Source: CAYLJJ01 sp964384025
Lineage (GTDB): Bacteria > Myxococcota_A > Bradymonadia > UBA7976 > UBA1532
Assembly (NCBI GenBank): GCA_964384025.1
Contig: CAYLJJ010000062.1
Location: forward strand, 1 to 40,581
Direction: 5' to 3'
DNA length: 40,581 nucleotides
Shown: positions 6,106 through 14,852 of the stretch, one piece after another
Numbering within the stretch: the stretch's first letter is position 1
Layout: every line of letters starts with the position of its first letter
Notes under the pieces: model-generated
Told to the model about the DNA's origin: nothing
What the model saw: only the letters and a program-made list of their open reading frames with translations
The model's database searches: none
Translations under genes and position numbers: made by a program

Positions 6106-8883
6106 ATGCGAGTTCGAATTGTCAGCGGCATTGAGGCCCTTGGTGAAGCTCTAGCGGGGCATCTGCGCGCCCAGGATTATAAGGTGACCTTTAAAGAGAG
6201 GAATTGTCACTCTCTGGAGATCTGCTATCGCCCCGGTCTGGACTTGGCTGAGGTCACTCGACTCGTTGAACAGATCAAGCCTCTACTGCCTTCAGTCAGC
6301 TCGAAGAGGATGAACGGCGCGGATTTGGAGCTGCGTTTGGGAGACGCCAAAGGCTTAGATGCCTGGGATCTTAAGATTCACTGCGACTCTGAGCAGCTCT
6401 CTGGGCGCCTCAGGGGTAAGCTGGAGCCCCTGGGATTTGATGAGTTCAATGTGGAGATCGAAGCCCAGGAGAGGAATCAGCTCCTCTACGGTGGTGCGCC
6501 TTCTTTTGCACGACAGGTGGTGCGATGGTTCCTTCACCAAGAGGGGATCAGCGTCAAGGAGCAGAAGGCTTGGGGGGATGGAGATGATGACATCTGGCTT
6601 CATCTGCGTGATCCAGCCTTTGAGGGGGAGGGAGTCAAGGCTCGTATCGGGATGGAGCTGCGCGGGGATGACTATGAGGCTCTCTTTGCCGCTCAAGCTT
6701 GGCTTAAGGATCGAGGCTTTACCCGCAGCGATGTACGCCCTCTCGACCCCCAAGAGCGCCCTCGCTTTGCGCTGGAGTTGGGGAAGCTGGCTCAAGATCC
6801 TGTTGCCGCCGAGGAGCTACGCAGCGCCATTGAATCCTTTCTCTTTCGTCAACGGGTGGACTTTAGCCGTTATCCCCTGGAGGTGGAGGAGGAGGGGGAG
6901 GGGCAGCCACAGATTCTCCTACCGCTGGGCGCTCTGCGTTCAGGAGAACTCTACCCCTATGCTGGGGATGATCCCATCCGCTGGGAGATCACCGTCCGCA
7001 GTGACAGTAAAGAGCGCGCTGAGACGATCCGCGAGATGCTCAACCGTGAGGGCTATCAGCGGGTCCGCCTAGAGTCTCTGCCCTTTGGCTCAACCGGCTT
7101 TCGAATCGCTTGGGGTGATGCAGGGAGGGATCGTGTGGGCGCCCTGATCCACGCTGAGGTAGAGCAGCAGATGAAGGAGCTGGGCGCTCTAGATCACTTC
7201 TTCCTTGTGGTGGATGACTCCCTCAAAGGCTCTCAGATCGAGATCGATCTACCCACGGTGGGTATCCGAGATGGTCGTCTCCTCAAGCGGATCCGTGCGC
7301 GCTGTAAGGACTTTGAGTTCTCCTTCAAGAGTCCTAAGCCCCCCGACTATGGCAGCTTGGTTGGAGAGCTGCGGAAGATGGATTTTAAGAGCTTTGATAC
7401 AGATACAGAGGCAGACATCACCGCCCCTCTGATCAAATATGGAGGAGCGCCGCCTTCGCTCGTTCAGCATATCGCTGATCTGGTCTTTCAGCGTACAGAG
7501 CAACGCTGCCGTCTAGAACGCGCCTGGGGGACTTCAGATGATGACATCTGGCTCTATTTACCCAACAAGCCAACCACCATCATTGAGGAACCTCCCATGG
7601 CGGTGGAGCCTGACGCTTGGTTCCAGGACCAGGATCAGATTCCCCGCCCGCTGCTCTCAGTAGAGAGCGACCGTGTTCGTATTGGTCATGTCCTCCTCCC
7701 TCGGCGACAGGGCCTCAGAACCCCAATGGTGCCTCAGCGCTCCGCCTTTGAACACTATTGCCTGAGTCAACGCAGCGCTGAGACTTTACTGCACTTGGCG
7801 GAGAGCGTCTCTCTGGGCGAGCCAGTGCTCTTAGAGGGAGAGACCAGCGTCTCTAAGACCAGCATCATCATGTATCTGGCGATGCTGCTCAATCAGCCTA
7901 TAGCACGGCTCAACCTGAACGGTCAGACCGACACTGGGGAGCTGGTGGGGCGCTTTGTTCCTCAGAATGGTGCTTCAGCCCTGCCTGTCGCCCCTGTTGA
8001 ACTCTATGAGCGCGCAGATGAGCTGAGCCCAGATAGCCAGAGGATCCTTCAGCGTGCCGCAGGTCGAGATCTAAGCCCCCTTGAGGTGCAGCAGATCATG
8101 GCTGAAGAGCGCATGAGCCCACATCCCTGGGTCTGGCAGGATGGCTTGGTGATCTCCGCGATGCGCAAGGGCTGGTGGGTGGTCCTGGATGAGCTGAACT
8201 TGGCAGAGCCCCAGATCCTAGAGCGCCTCAACTCGATGTTAGAGCGGGAACCCTCTATCGTCCTCACCGAGAATGACAACAGCTTCATCGGCAACGGTGG
8301 AGAGCCAGTGCATCCCGATTTTCGTATCTTCGCCACCATGAACCCGGCTGAGTATGCGGGGCGCTCTCCTCTCAGCCCAGCTTATCGAGATCGCTGGCGA
8401 GGGCATCGCTTTGTAACCCTGCCTGGCGAGGCAGACTATCACGCCATGCTGCGCTTCCTGGTCTTTGGCGTTCAGCCTGATGTCGTGCTGCGGGGCCGCA
8501 GCTATCTGGGGGGACAGGGGCGAGCCCCTTATCCTCGTCTGGCTGAGGTCCCTGAGATTGAGGGCTTTTTAAGAGCTCTCTCCCGCTTCCAAGCGGCTCT
8601 AGAGGGCGCCACAGGAACGGGAGGTCGCAGCGCTGCGCTTGGGGCTCGTCGTCGAGAACGCTATGTCTTCTCTCGTCGAGGTTTGCTCTCCATCATCGAC
8701 TACCTCAACAGCAGCCTCGCTCAAGAGGATCCCCTCTACGCCATGCGCGTCGCCCTCTTACGAACCTACCTCTCTCGGGTCAGCTCAGAGGCTGATCGCA
8801 GCGTGGTGATCCGCCTCCTAGACGCCGCAGGCATCGGACCCAACACCTGGGAGTTGAAGGCCAATGGAGATCTTTCGGGATGA
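6106..8883 (+). CDS. large MoxR/midasin-type AAA+ ATPase (AAA_5-like) with duplicated N-terminal modules
   Basis: This 925-residue protein has its ATPase core at about residues 545-800. Walker A reads GETSVSKT (Gly578 to Thr585, Lys584). Walker B is VVLDELNLAEP (Asp695, Glu696), sensor 1 is TMNPAEYAG (Asn746), and SPAYRDRW follows with a candidate arginine finger. The LDELNLAEP signature is typical of dynein-related/midasin AAA_5 and MoxR relatives, which remodel protein complexes together with a VWA partner. In Walker A the glycine before Lys is Ser. The first 500 residues hold alpha/beta modules present twice: YGGAP at 128 with AWG..DDDIWL at 155, and again at 445 and 473. The start at ATG 6106 has GGAGG 11 bases upstream and begins exactly where the module fold starts. 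An alternative ATG at 6016 adds 30 residues but has no well-placed ribosome site. The stop overlaps the next gene by 4 bp. Confidence 0.82.
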   Translation: MRVRIVSGIEALGEALAGHLRAQDYKVTFKERNCHSLEICYRPGLDLAEVTRLVEQIKPLLPSVSSKRMNGADLELRLGDAKGLDAWDLKIHCDSEQLSGRLRGKLEPLGFDEFNVEIEAQERNQLLYGGAPSFARQVVRWFLHQEGISVKEQKAWGDGDDDIWLHLRDPAFEGEGVKARIGMELRGDDYEALFAAQAWLKDRGFTRSDVRPLDPQERPRFALELGKLAQDPVAAEELRSAIESFLFRQRVDFSRYPLEVEEEGEGQPQILLPLGALRSGELYPYAGDDPIRWEITVRSDSKERAETIREMLNREGYQRVRLESLPFGSTGFRIAWGDAGRDRVGALIHAEVEQQMKELGALDHFFLVVDDSLKGSQIEIDLPTVGIRDGRLLKRIRARCKDFEFSFKSPKPPDYGSLVGELRKMDFKSFDTDTEADITAPLIKYGGAPPSLVQHIADLVFQRTEQRCRLERAWGTSDDDIWLYLPNKPTTIIEEPPMAVEPDAWFQDQDQIPRPLLSVESDRVRIGHVLLPRRQGLRTPMVPQRSAFEHYCLSQRSAETLLHLAESVSLGEPVLLEGETSVSKTSIIMYLAMLLNQPIARLNLNGQTDTGELVGRFVPQNGASALPVAPVELYERADELSPDSQRILQRAAGRDLSPLEVQQIMAEERMSPHPWVWQDGLVISAMRKGWWVVLDELNLAEPQILERLNSMLEREPSIVLTENDNSFIGNGGEPVHPDFRIFATMNPAEYAGRSPLSPAYRDRWRGHRFVTLPGEADYHAMLRFLVFGVQPDVVLRGRSYLGGQGRAPYPRLAEVPEIEGFLRALSRFQAALEGATGTGGRSAALGARRRERYVFSRRGLLSIIDYLNSSLAQEDPLYAMRVALLRTYLSRVSSEADRSVVIRLLDAAGIGPNTWELKANGDLSG

Positions 8884-10763
8884 AAGCTCTGAGGGAGGAG
8901 CTGGCCGCTTTGGCCGCAGGGCTCTGCCAAGATACTCAGATCGGTATCCTGATCCATCAGGGACCCTGGGCTTGGGATCCAAGTAGGCGGCTGATCAAGG
9001 TTCCAGAGGAAGATCTCCAGCGCTATGGGACCGACTACTGCGCAGGGCGTCTGGCCGACGAGGTAGGACATTTCTTTCTCACCCGCTTTGATCAGGTGGC
9101 TGAAGAGCAGGAGGAGCTGGCCTATGGTCACTGGTTGGAGGCTGAAGAGGAGCTGCTCAGCTTTCCCGGTATGGAGGAGTCTTGGCGGATACCTGAGGGC
9201 GCTCTCTCCTACTGGAGTTTTCCCTCTCACCTCGCTGCGCGAGCCTTGATGGCCGCCTTGGAGATCCCTCGGGTGGAGTCCTGGATGTCAGCGCGCTATC
9301 CAGGGACAGGGCGTTGGTTTCAGCGCGTCGCCAAAGAGGAGCCTCCACCTGAACCCTGGCTGCCCTCTTTCCTGCTCTTCTGTCGAGCCTGTAGCGCTGA
9401 AGGCCGCCGAAGCTGGCTGCCCTCAGAGGAGGAGCTGAGCTTACCCATCCGGGTGCGCAATGTGTTGGCGCGAACCCGAGAGGCACGACGCGCCTATGCC
9501 AACACTCTACCCGCCGCTGAGCTGGAGCTGCCCAAGCCAGATCCCAAGGCAACGGCGCGACTCTATGCACTCCAACCTGAGGCCCTCGCTTGGACCCGCT
9601 GGGAGCAGATCGCCCGCAGCAGCGCCCTGGAAGCCCTACAGCTGGCGGAGGAGGAGATTCTACCCGCCGCTATGGAGCTGATCGACGCCGACTTAAGCTT
9701 CCTTGAGGATCACCTTAGAGAGCGCCCGGAGCTGCGTCGTGAGGCTCGTGACCCGCTCTCAGAGCGGATGAGTGATCTCTTTCAAAAGATCTGGAAAGAT
9801 GGGCGGGTGATCCGCCACAGCGGACCACCCCCCTGGGATCTTCAGCAGCTCTCTCTCTCCATGTTGGAGCAGCTCTTAGAGTCGGAGCTGCCCTTGGTCC
9901 TCTTCGATAGCCCTGCACCATTGCACTGGGATGGGCCACAGATCTTCCTCCCAGGCCCTCCCCTGGAGTGGGATTGGGGACAGCGCTCTGCCTATGATGA
10001 AGCCTATGACAAGGTCTCTTCTCAGGTTGAGCAGCTCCTTAAACATCTAGAGTCGATCTTGATCCCCCGCGAGCGCCTACGGGAGAAGAGCGGCTATCCC
10101 AGCGGTCGTCGTATCGATCTTCGTCGAGCGATGGCCTTTGAAGCTGATCCTCGGCGTTATCAATCTCTCTGGATCCGCAGCAGTATTCCTGATCGTCGCA
10201 ACATCGCCATCTCTCTACTGATCGATCTCAGCGGCTCTATGGAGGGGGAGAAGGCGATCTCGGCGGTCTTAGGAACAATCCTGATGGCTGAGACCCTAGT
10301 GCGGCTCAAAACCCCCTTTGAGGTCAATGGCTTTCAAGATCTTCTGATCCCCTTCTGTGGCTTTGGAGAGCCCTTCACCGACAGCGTCCGCTCCAGCATC
10401 GTCGAGATGCCCTTAGAGGTGGAGGGCAACCGTCCAGGGGGCAATAACCTGCCGATCTATAACGATGATGGCCCCTGCTTGATGAGTGCAGCTGAGCGTC
10501 TGATAGAGCACCCTGCCAGTGATCGTCTGATGATCGTGGTCAGCGATGGCCTTCCTGAAGGACGACACTCCAACGCCGATGATCTTCGTCGGGTGATCGA
10601 GGAGCTGACTCAACCGGGCGTTCCTTTACAGCTGATCGCCCTGGGTCTCGGGCCTAAGACACACCATGTCAACGGCTTCTATCCTGAGGCGGTCGCTGAT
10701 GTCCCTGTGGATCACTTCGCCGATGAGATCGGTGCCATCATTGAGCGAGTGTTGCTCGCTTAG
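8880..10763 (+). CDS. VWA-domain protein, CobT/CoxE-like partner of the AAA+ ATPase
   Basis: This 627-residue protein has a C-terminal von Willebrand A domain from about 435 to 625. The MIDAS motif is LLIDLSGSM (Asp449, Ser451, Ser453), and a later strand IVVSDGLPEG supplies the other metal-site aspartate. The preceding segment GYPSGRRIDLRRA resembles the linker before the VWA domain in CobT-type cobaltochelatase subunits. Residues 1-430 are mostly helical and acidic with no family I recognise. A degenerate DEVGHFF near residue 60 recalls metal-protease helices but lacks the first His, so no activity is claimed. The gene overlaps the AAA+ gene by ATGA, so the two are translationally coupled. 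By analogy with MoxR-VWA pairs, the AAA+ ring would act on a substrate that the VWA protein recruits through its metal site. The substrate is unknown; the divergent SPFH membrane proteins are the obvious candidates. Confidence 0.82.
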   Translation: MKALREELAALAAGLCQDTQIGILIHQGPWAWDPSRRLIKVPEEDLQRYGTDYCAGRLADEVGHFFLTRFDQVAEEQEELAYGHWLEAEEELLSFPGMEESWRIPEGALSYWSFPSHLAARALMAALEIPRVESWMSARYPGTGRWFQRVAKEEPPPEPWLPSFLLFCRACSAEGRRSWLPSEEELSLPIRVRNVLARTREARRAYANTLPAAELELPKPDPKATARLYALQPEALAWTRWEQIARSSALEALQLAEEEILPAAMELIDADLSFLEDHLRERPELRREARDPLSERMSDLFQKIWKDGRVIRHSGPPPWDLQQLSLSMLEQLLESELPLVLFDSPAPLHWDGPQIFLPGPPLEWDWGQRSAYDEAYDKVSSQVEQLLKHLESILIPRERLREKSGYPSGRRIDLRRAMAFEADPRRYQSLWIRSSIPDRRNIAISLLIDLSGSMEGEKAISAVLGTILMAETLVRLKTPFEVNGFQDLLIPFCGFGEPFTDSVRSSIVEMPLEVEGNRPGGNNLPIYNDDGPCLMSAAERLIEHPASDRLMIVVSDGLPEGRHSNADDLRRVIEELTQPGVPLQLIALGLGPKTHHVNGFYPEAVADVPVDHFADEIGAIIERVLLA

Positions 10764-10819
10764 GTGCTCGAGCAGCCCTCATCTTCCCGACCCTGTTTCG
10801 CTTGAGCCTTCACTGTCAC

Positions 10820-11779
10820 TCACGAGCGCTTAAAGAGGGTTTGGGCCAGAAGGTCCAGGGTCTCGCTTCGTTCTACATCTCGGACCCACTCAGAAGGCAG
10901 AGCATCAACACCCAAGCGCGCTCCCAAGAGAGCGCCGATGAGCGTGGCGATGCTGTCGGAGTCTCCAGGGCTGTTGGCTCCCTCCAACAGCCCCGTTCGA
11001 AGATCCTCGGGGTTGCGAGCCAGGAGATAGCAAGCCGCTGCGATCGCTTCATGAGCTGCCCAAGCTTGTAGATATTCCAGAACCTTTTCAGGAGGATCTC
11101 CCGCCTCAGCTTCACGCTGGGCTCGCGCCATCATCGCCGCTGTATGTTGGTCCCAGCGGGCGGCGGCCTCTAACATCAACGCCAAAGTCTGAGAGACAGG
11201 CTCCCCTCGTATCGCTGAAGCGATCCCCTGAGCCATCGCCGCGCAGGCTGCTAAAGCGATAGGATCTTGGTGGGTCATTCGAGAGTGGGAGACCGCCCAA
11301 GCTTCAGCCCGTTGAGGCTGATCAGGGAAGCGCAAACCAAAGGGATAACTCCGCATCACCGAGCCACAGCCCCCCGCTCGAGCGCCGCCCGCTTCAGACC
11401 AGTGGCGCCCTCTCGCTAAAGCACGGCAGCCTGAGAGGCAGGCGTTGCCTGGGGCTCGGTGTCCCCCCTGAGGATTATTCATCCACTCCACAAAACCCTG
11501 CGCCATCAACTCCATACAGGGCTCCATCTCCTCTCCCTCCAGGAGCAGCGCCCTCAGGACCACCTCAGCCATCTGGGTGTCATCGGTGTAGGGGGCATAG
11601 AGCGGCCCCTCTTCTTCTCGCCAGTAGAGCTTAAAACCCTCCGCCCCCCGAGGTCCAAATCGTGCGTGGATCTCCTCTAGAGAGAGAAACTCCAAGGGGT
11701 GGCCCAGGGCGTCTCCAATAGCTGCCCCCAAGACCGCTCCACGATATCTCTCAAGGCGACTGAGCATCTCAGGGTCCAT
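10820..11779 (-). CDS. ADP-ribosylglycohydrolase family protein (DraG-like)
   Basis: This protein of 319 residues (from MDPEMLSRLERY) matches the ADP-ribosyl hydrolase fold. The N-terminal GAVLGAAIGDALG, the TDDTQM metal motif, GSVMRSYPFGL in the middle and the C-terminal GDSDSIATLIGALLGA with the second set of metal-binding aspartates are all visible in order. Family members use two Mg2+ ions to remove ADP-ribose from protein arginine or from other ADP-ribosylated compounds. The chosen ATG at 11779 lies 11 bp inside the upstream kelch gene. A longer reading to 11866 would add an unrelated, non-conserved stretch inside that gene. The ribosome binding site is poor, consistent with coupling to the upstream gene. 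It ends 57 bp from the convergent VWA gene. No ADP-ribosyltransferase is visible in the window. Confidence 0.85.
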   Translation of the reverse strand: MDPEMLSRLERYRGAVLGAAIGDALGHPLEFLSLEEIHARFGPRGAEGFKLYWREEEGPLYAPYTDDTQMAEVVLRALLLEGEEMEPCMELMAQGFVEWMNNPQGGHRAPGNACLSGCRALARGRHWSEAGGARAGGCGSVMRSYPFGLRFPDQPQRAEAWAVSHSRMTHQDPIALAACAAMAQGIASAIRGEPVSQTLALMLEAAARWDQHTAAMMARAQREAEAGDPPEKVLEYLQAWAAHEAIAAACYLLARNPEDLRTGLLEGANSPGDSDSIATLIGALLGARLGVDALPSEWVRDVERSETLDLLAQTLFKRS

Positions 11780-13406
11780 AGTAGGGTTGGAGTTTGATCG
11801 CAGATGGGAAATAAAGTTCAGGACGGTGAGAAGCGAAAAGCTCACCAGCGTAGATCGAGAGCCCACCCAGAATCAAGACAGGGCCATGCCCAAGGCGAAC
11901 GGCAGTATGGCCCATTCGCCCCTCACTCAGCTCGCAGCCGGTGAGTGGGTGGAGCTGAAAGCCCTTCGTCGGTTCCTCAGTTGGGAAAGGGACCAATCGG
12001 CTTGCATAGGTTGTCGGACTTCTGTTTTGACCACCCCCTACGACAAGAATATTTCCATCATGGAGAAGAGTGGCGCTCAGCTCGCCACGCCCCGCCTGAA
12101 GCAAGCCAACGCTCTCATTGGAGATGAACTGCATCTCATGATCGAAGATCTCAAGGCGAGCAATGCCTTTGAGTTTATCCACATCGGAGTAACCTCCTAC
12201 AAAGAGGACCTGGCTTCCTCCATCGATAGGGACCGCTTGATGGTGCCAACGGGGAGTGTTGTGCTTGGAGGATACAAAGACAAAACAGCCTTGGCGTGTG
12301 GTCGGTATGACCTGTTCATGACACCTCTGCTCCTCAGAACCGGTCACAAAGATATCGACGCTGTCCAGGAGTTCCCCATCTGCATCCAAGCCTCCACTGG
12401 CGAAAGCCAACTGGTGTGGACCCCGCGCTACCCCAAAGCTGCCCCCAGCGAAGTGTGCTCGGGGAGTCCCCATATCCCCCTGAGCTTCAAAGATATGATC
12501 GTAGGGGAAGTAGCGTAGAGCGCTGGCCAATGGCACTCCATCATCTCCTAAGCCGCCCAGGATGAGAACCGAAGAGAACTCATCACTCAGGGGAATCGCT
12601 TGATGATGATAGCGTGCCAGGGTCCCCATCGTGGGTGAACTGACCCCTTGGATGATGATCTGATCCTGTTCATCAAAGCTCAAGAGGGAGGCGCTCGGGC
12701 TGGGAATCAGCCTCCCTGTGTTGATCTGGCTGGCACCTCCAACGATGAGGATCTCCCCAGTGCTCAAGAGAGTTGCGCTGTGAAAAGCTCGAGGTGTGCT
12801 GAGGGTCTCAGGGCGGAGAAAAAGGTGCCCAGAGCTGGGATCATAGATCTCGATAGAATTAAGGACGCGACCAGGAACTCCAAAATTATGGTCCTCGGTG
12901 CCACCCATGATCAGAACTCGACCATCCTTAAGTGGGGTAATGCTGGCACCCATGCGCCCATCGTTTGTGTCCTGAGCATAGGTCTGGCCTGAGGGACCAT
13001 AAGCCGACTGGCCATTGACGTTCATACAGTCGACCTGACCCACCTGAATCGGTACCAAGAGGTTCACTTCCTCTTCCGCCAGAAAAGTTTGACTGGCTCC
13101 ATAAAAGTGGAGTTTTGGCTTGTTCGCTAACTCACTGAAGCCCCGTGCATAGATCCGAAAATTGCCACCGTAGGGGAGCCCTGAGAACCTGCCCTGTTGA
13201 TCAGCGATCTCCATTTGGGTGCTCTTAACATCTTGGCGAGCATCCATATCGACCAGGACCAACTCCATCTTCTGTGCAGGGCTATTCACCTGAAGGAGCA
13301 AATTCTTTCCATCGGTGGCGAAGATCTCGACTTGAATGCTGTCGTTCTCTTCAGAGCAGCTCAAAGAGAGAGAGGCCATCAGCAGAGAGAGTATGTGCTT
13401 CTTCAT
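11769..13406 (-). CDS. kelch-repeat surface lipoprotein
   Basis: This 545-residue protein has a short signal peptide (MKKHILSLLMASLSLSC) with a likely lipidated Cys17, followed by an N-terminal region of about 110 residues that reads like a small beta domain. Kelch-type repeats cover roughly 140-530. Characteristic pieces are GRVLIMGGTEDH, GEILIVGGAS, SVLILGGLGDDG, QVLFVGGYSD, NILVVGGG and PVLILGGLS, each ending in the double-glycine blade signature, so six blades are evident and a closed six- or seven-bladed propeller is expected. Such proteins are common in myxobacteria-like genomes as outer-membrane or surface binding modules. It starts 3 bp after the stop of the PEGA/TPR gene and overlaps the start of the ADP-ribosylglycohydrolase gene, so all three form one transcription unit. 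No enzymatic role is evident. Confidence 0.78.
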   Translation of the reverse strand: MKKHILSLLMASLSLSCSEENDSIQVEIFATDGKNLLLQVNSPAQKMELVLVDMDARQDVKSTQMEIADQQGRFSGLPYGGNFRIYARGFSELANKPKLHFYGASQTFLAEEEVNLLVPIQVGQVDCMNVNGQSAYGPSGQTYAQDTNDGRMGASITPLKDGRVLIMGGTEDHNFGVPGRVLNSIEIYDPSSGHLFLRPETLSTPRAFHSATLLSTGEILIVGGASQINTGRLIPSPSASLLSFDEQDQIIIQGVSSPTMGTLARYHHQAIPLSDEFSSVLILGGLGDDGVPLASALRYFPYDHIFEAQGDMGTPRAHFAGGSFGVARGPHQLAFASGGLDADGELLDSVDIFVTGSEEQRCHEQVIPTTRQGCFVFVSSKHNTPRWHHQAVPIDGGSQVLFVGGYSDVDKLKGIARLEIFDHEMQFISNESVGLLQAGRGELSATLLHDGNILVVGGGQNRSPTTYASRLVPFPTEEPTKGFQLHPLTGCELSEGRMGHTAVRLGHGPVLILGGLSIYAGELFASHRPELYFPSAIKLQPYYGP

Positions 13407-13409
13407 CGA

Positions 13410-14852
13410 TCAATTCCCCCAACGCACGGTGGCATCATATCTGTTGTTGGATGGATCATCTTGGAGCAGATAGTAACCTCCAGCGGCGGTGCCACCGATG
13501 ACCACAACCCCTGCAGCGGTCCAGATCCACCACGCTCCATACCAGGGCTCATCATCAGGCTCTTTGACCTCCTCGGAGCAGTGAGGACAGAGAGGATCAG
13601 GACAGACACAGAGAGGACCGTCAAAGTTGATCCCTTTGGCCAAAGGCTCAGAGGCGGGAGCCAACACTGGGACGCTGGCAGGCGGCGGATCTGGCTCCTT
13701 GGGTAGAACCTTAACCATCCCCACCACAGCCTTATCAAAGGGGAACTGAGTCACCGCTGCTTCGATGTTGCGCGCCAAACGATCCGCCTGAACTGAGATG
13801 CTCTGGAGACTCACCCCAAAAGAGAGTGGCTCTAAAGCTGCGACCTGCTGTTCTTTGAGGCCGTAGAGGTAAGTGCTGAGACCAAAGCTCAACTTGCCCG
13901 GAGTGATAAAAGCCAAGACGACGTAATCTGCTTGGGTTGTCTTGGCGATCTCCTCTGCCCCTGTACGAAACTCCAAGCCCAGATCTCCCACCCGAGCCCG
14001 CTGGCTGATTCTTTGAATCTGCTCGGCGCTGGCCTTTGCAGAAGGCGCTGGCCCCACCTGGCTTTTGAGGATCAACTTGACCTCTGTAACACGCCCACCT
14101 TTGGCACGGATTCGCTGCCCTGCTAGGCCAGAACCTTCAAGGCTTGCCTGGATATAATGCTCTCCTCTGAGCAGACCCTTCACCTTCAAAGGAGCCTTAC
14201 CTCGCTCCACACCATCTACGCGGATCAAAGCTCCAGGAGGAACACTCTTGATTTGAAGGTTCGCCTTCTTTTTCTTCTTTAGGAGCTTCTTTTTCTGTTT
14301 CTTGAAAAATTCCTGAGCGGCCTGGGAGTACTCATCAAGGGGTTCCGCCTCTGGGGCCATAGCGACGACGCGCTTAAAATAATCCTTGGCGTCTCGGTCA
14401 TAACCAAGCTCCAGAGAGATGGCGCCTAGATAACCCAAAGTCTCGGCGAGGACCTCCAACTTGTTGACCGAGGCCAGAGCTTCTTCATAGAGCCCCAGGG
14501 CAATACGCAGCTTCTCGAGAGCATCCTTGTAACTTTTGGCTCGAAAAGCCTCCTTGGCAGCGACCCTGAGAGTCTCAGCTTGCCCAACACGAGGATCAGC
14601 TTCACCGGCATTCACCGAAGCACTACGTCCCTGATCTGTAAGGCGCAGCTTCTGGCTCCTCTGAAGCCTCGCGCGGGTGGCCTCGTCAAACTTCTCCGCC
14701 ATCAAGCTGCCCCCTGCGCCCTGCTCAGCTCGAATGGGGCCCAGCCAGACTCGAGGTTGAGGGAGCTGAGCGAAGGCAAACTGAGGCAGGAAAAGGAAGA
14801 CCTGCTGCGCGGCCAGAATGAGGGTGAGAAGGGCATGCAAGGGTTTGTACAT
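13410..14852 (-). CDS. exported TPR and PEGA-domain protein with C-terminal membrane segment
   Basis: This 480-residue protein has a signal peptide (about 1-28, ending FAFAQ). TPR-like repeats lie at roughly 91-175 (LRVAAKEAFRAKSYKDALEK and following), then a lysine block (184-196) and a PEGA domain at about 198-262 (IKSVPPGALIRVDGVERGKAP). A middle region of about 150 residues resembles no family I know. Near residue 420 there is a short Cys cluster, CVCPDPLCPHC, which could bind metal or form disulfides. A hydrophobic segment WWIWTAAGVVVIGGTAAGGYYL near the C-terminus is typical of PEGA proteins of myxobacteria-like organisms. It heads the operon with the kelch lipoprotein and the ADP-ribosylglycohydrolase. 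A role in envelope organisation is plausible but unproven. Confidence 0.75.
   Translation of the reverse strand: MYKPLHALLTLILAAQQVFLFLPQFAFAQLPQPRVWLGPIRAEQGAGGSLMAEKFDEATRARLQRSQKLRLTDQGRSASVNAGEADPRVGQAETLRVAAKEAFRAKSYKDALEKLRIALGLYEEALASVNKLEVLAETLGYLGAISLELGYDRDAKDYFKRVVAMAPEAEPLDEYSQAAQEFFKKQKKKLLKKKKKANLQIKSVPPGALIRVDGVERGKAPLKVKGLLRGEHYIQASLEGSGLAGQRIRAKGGRVTEVKLILKSQVGPAPSAKASAEQIQRISQRARVGDLGLEFRTGAEEIAKTTQADYVVLAFITPGKLSFGLSTYLYGLKEQQVAALEPLSFGVSLQSISVQADRLARNIEAAVTQFPFDKAVVGMVKVLPKEPDPPPASVPVLAPASEPLAKGINFDGPLCVCPDPLCPHCSEEVKEPDDEPWYGAWWIWTAAGVVVIGGTAAGGYYLLQDDPSNNRYDATVRWGN

Noticed and set aside
10744..10760. Hairpin AGCGAG-TGTTG-CTCGCT at the end of the VWA gene, considered as a terminator.
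   Set aside because: It overlaps the coding end and lacks a following T run; too weak to list.
11787..12518. Long + strand open frame opposite the kelch lipoprotein gene.
   Set aside because: Antisense to a clear kelch-repeat gene; its translation lacks any fold-like pattern.
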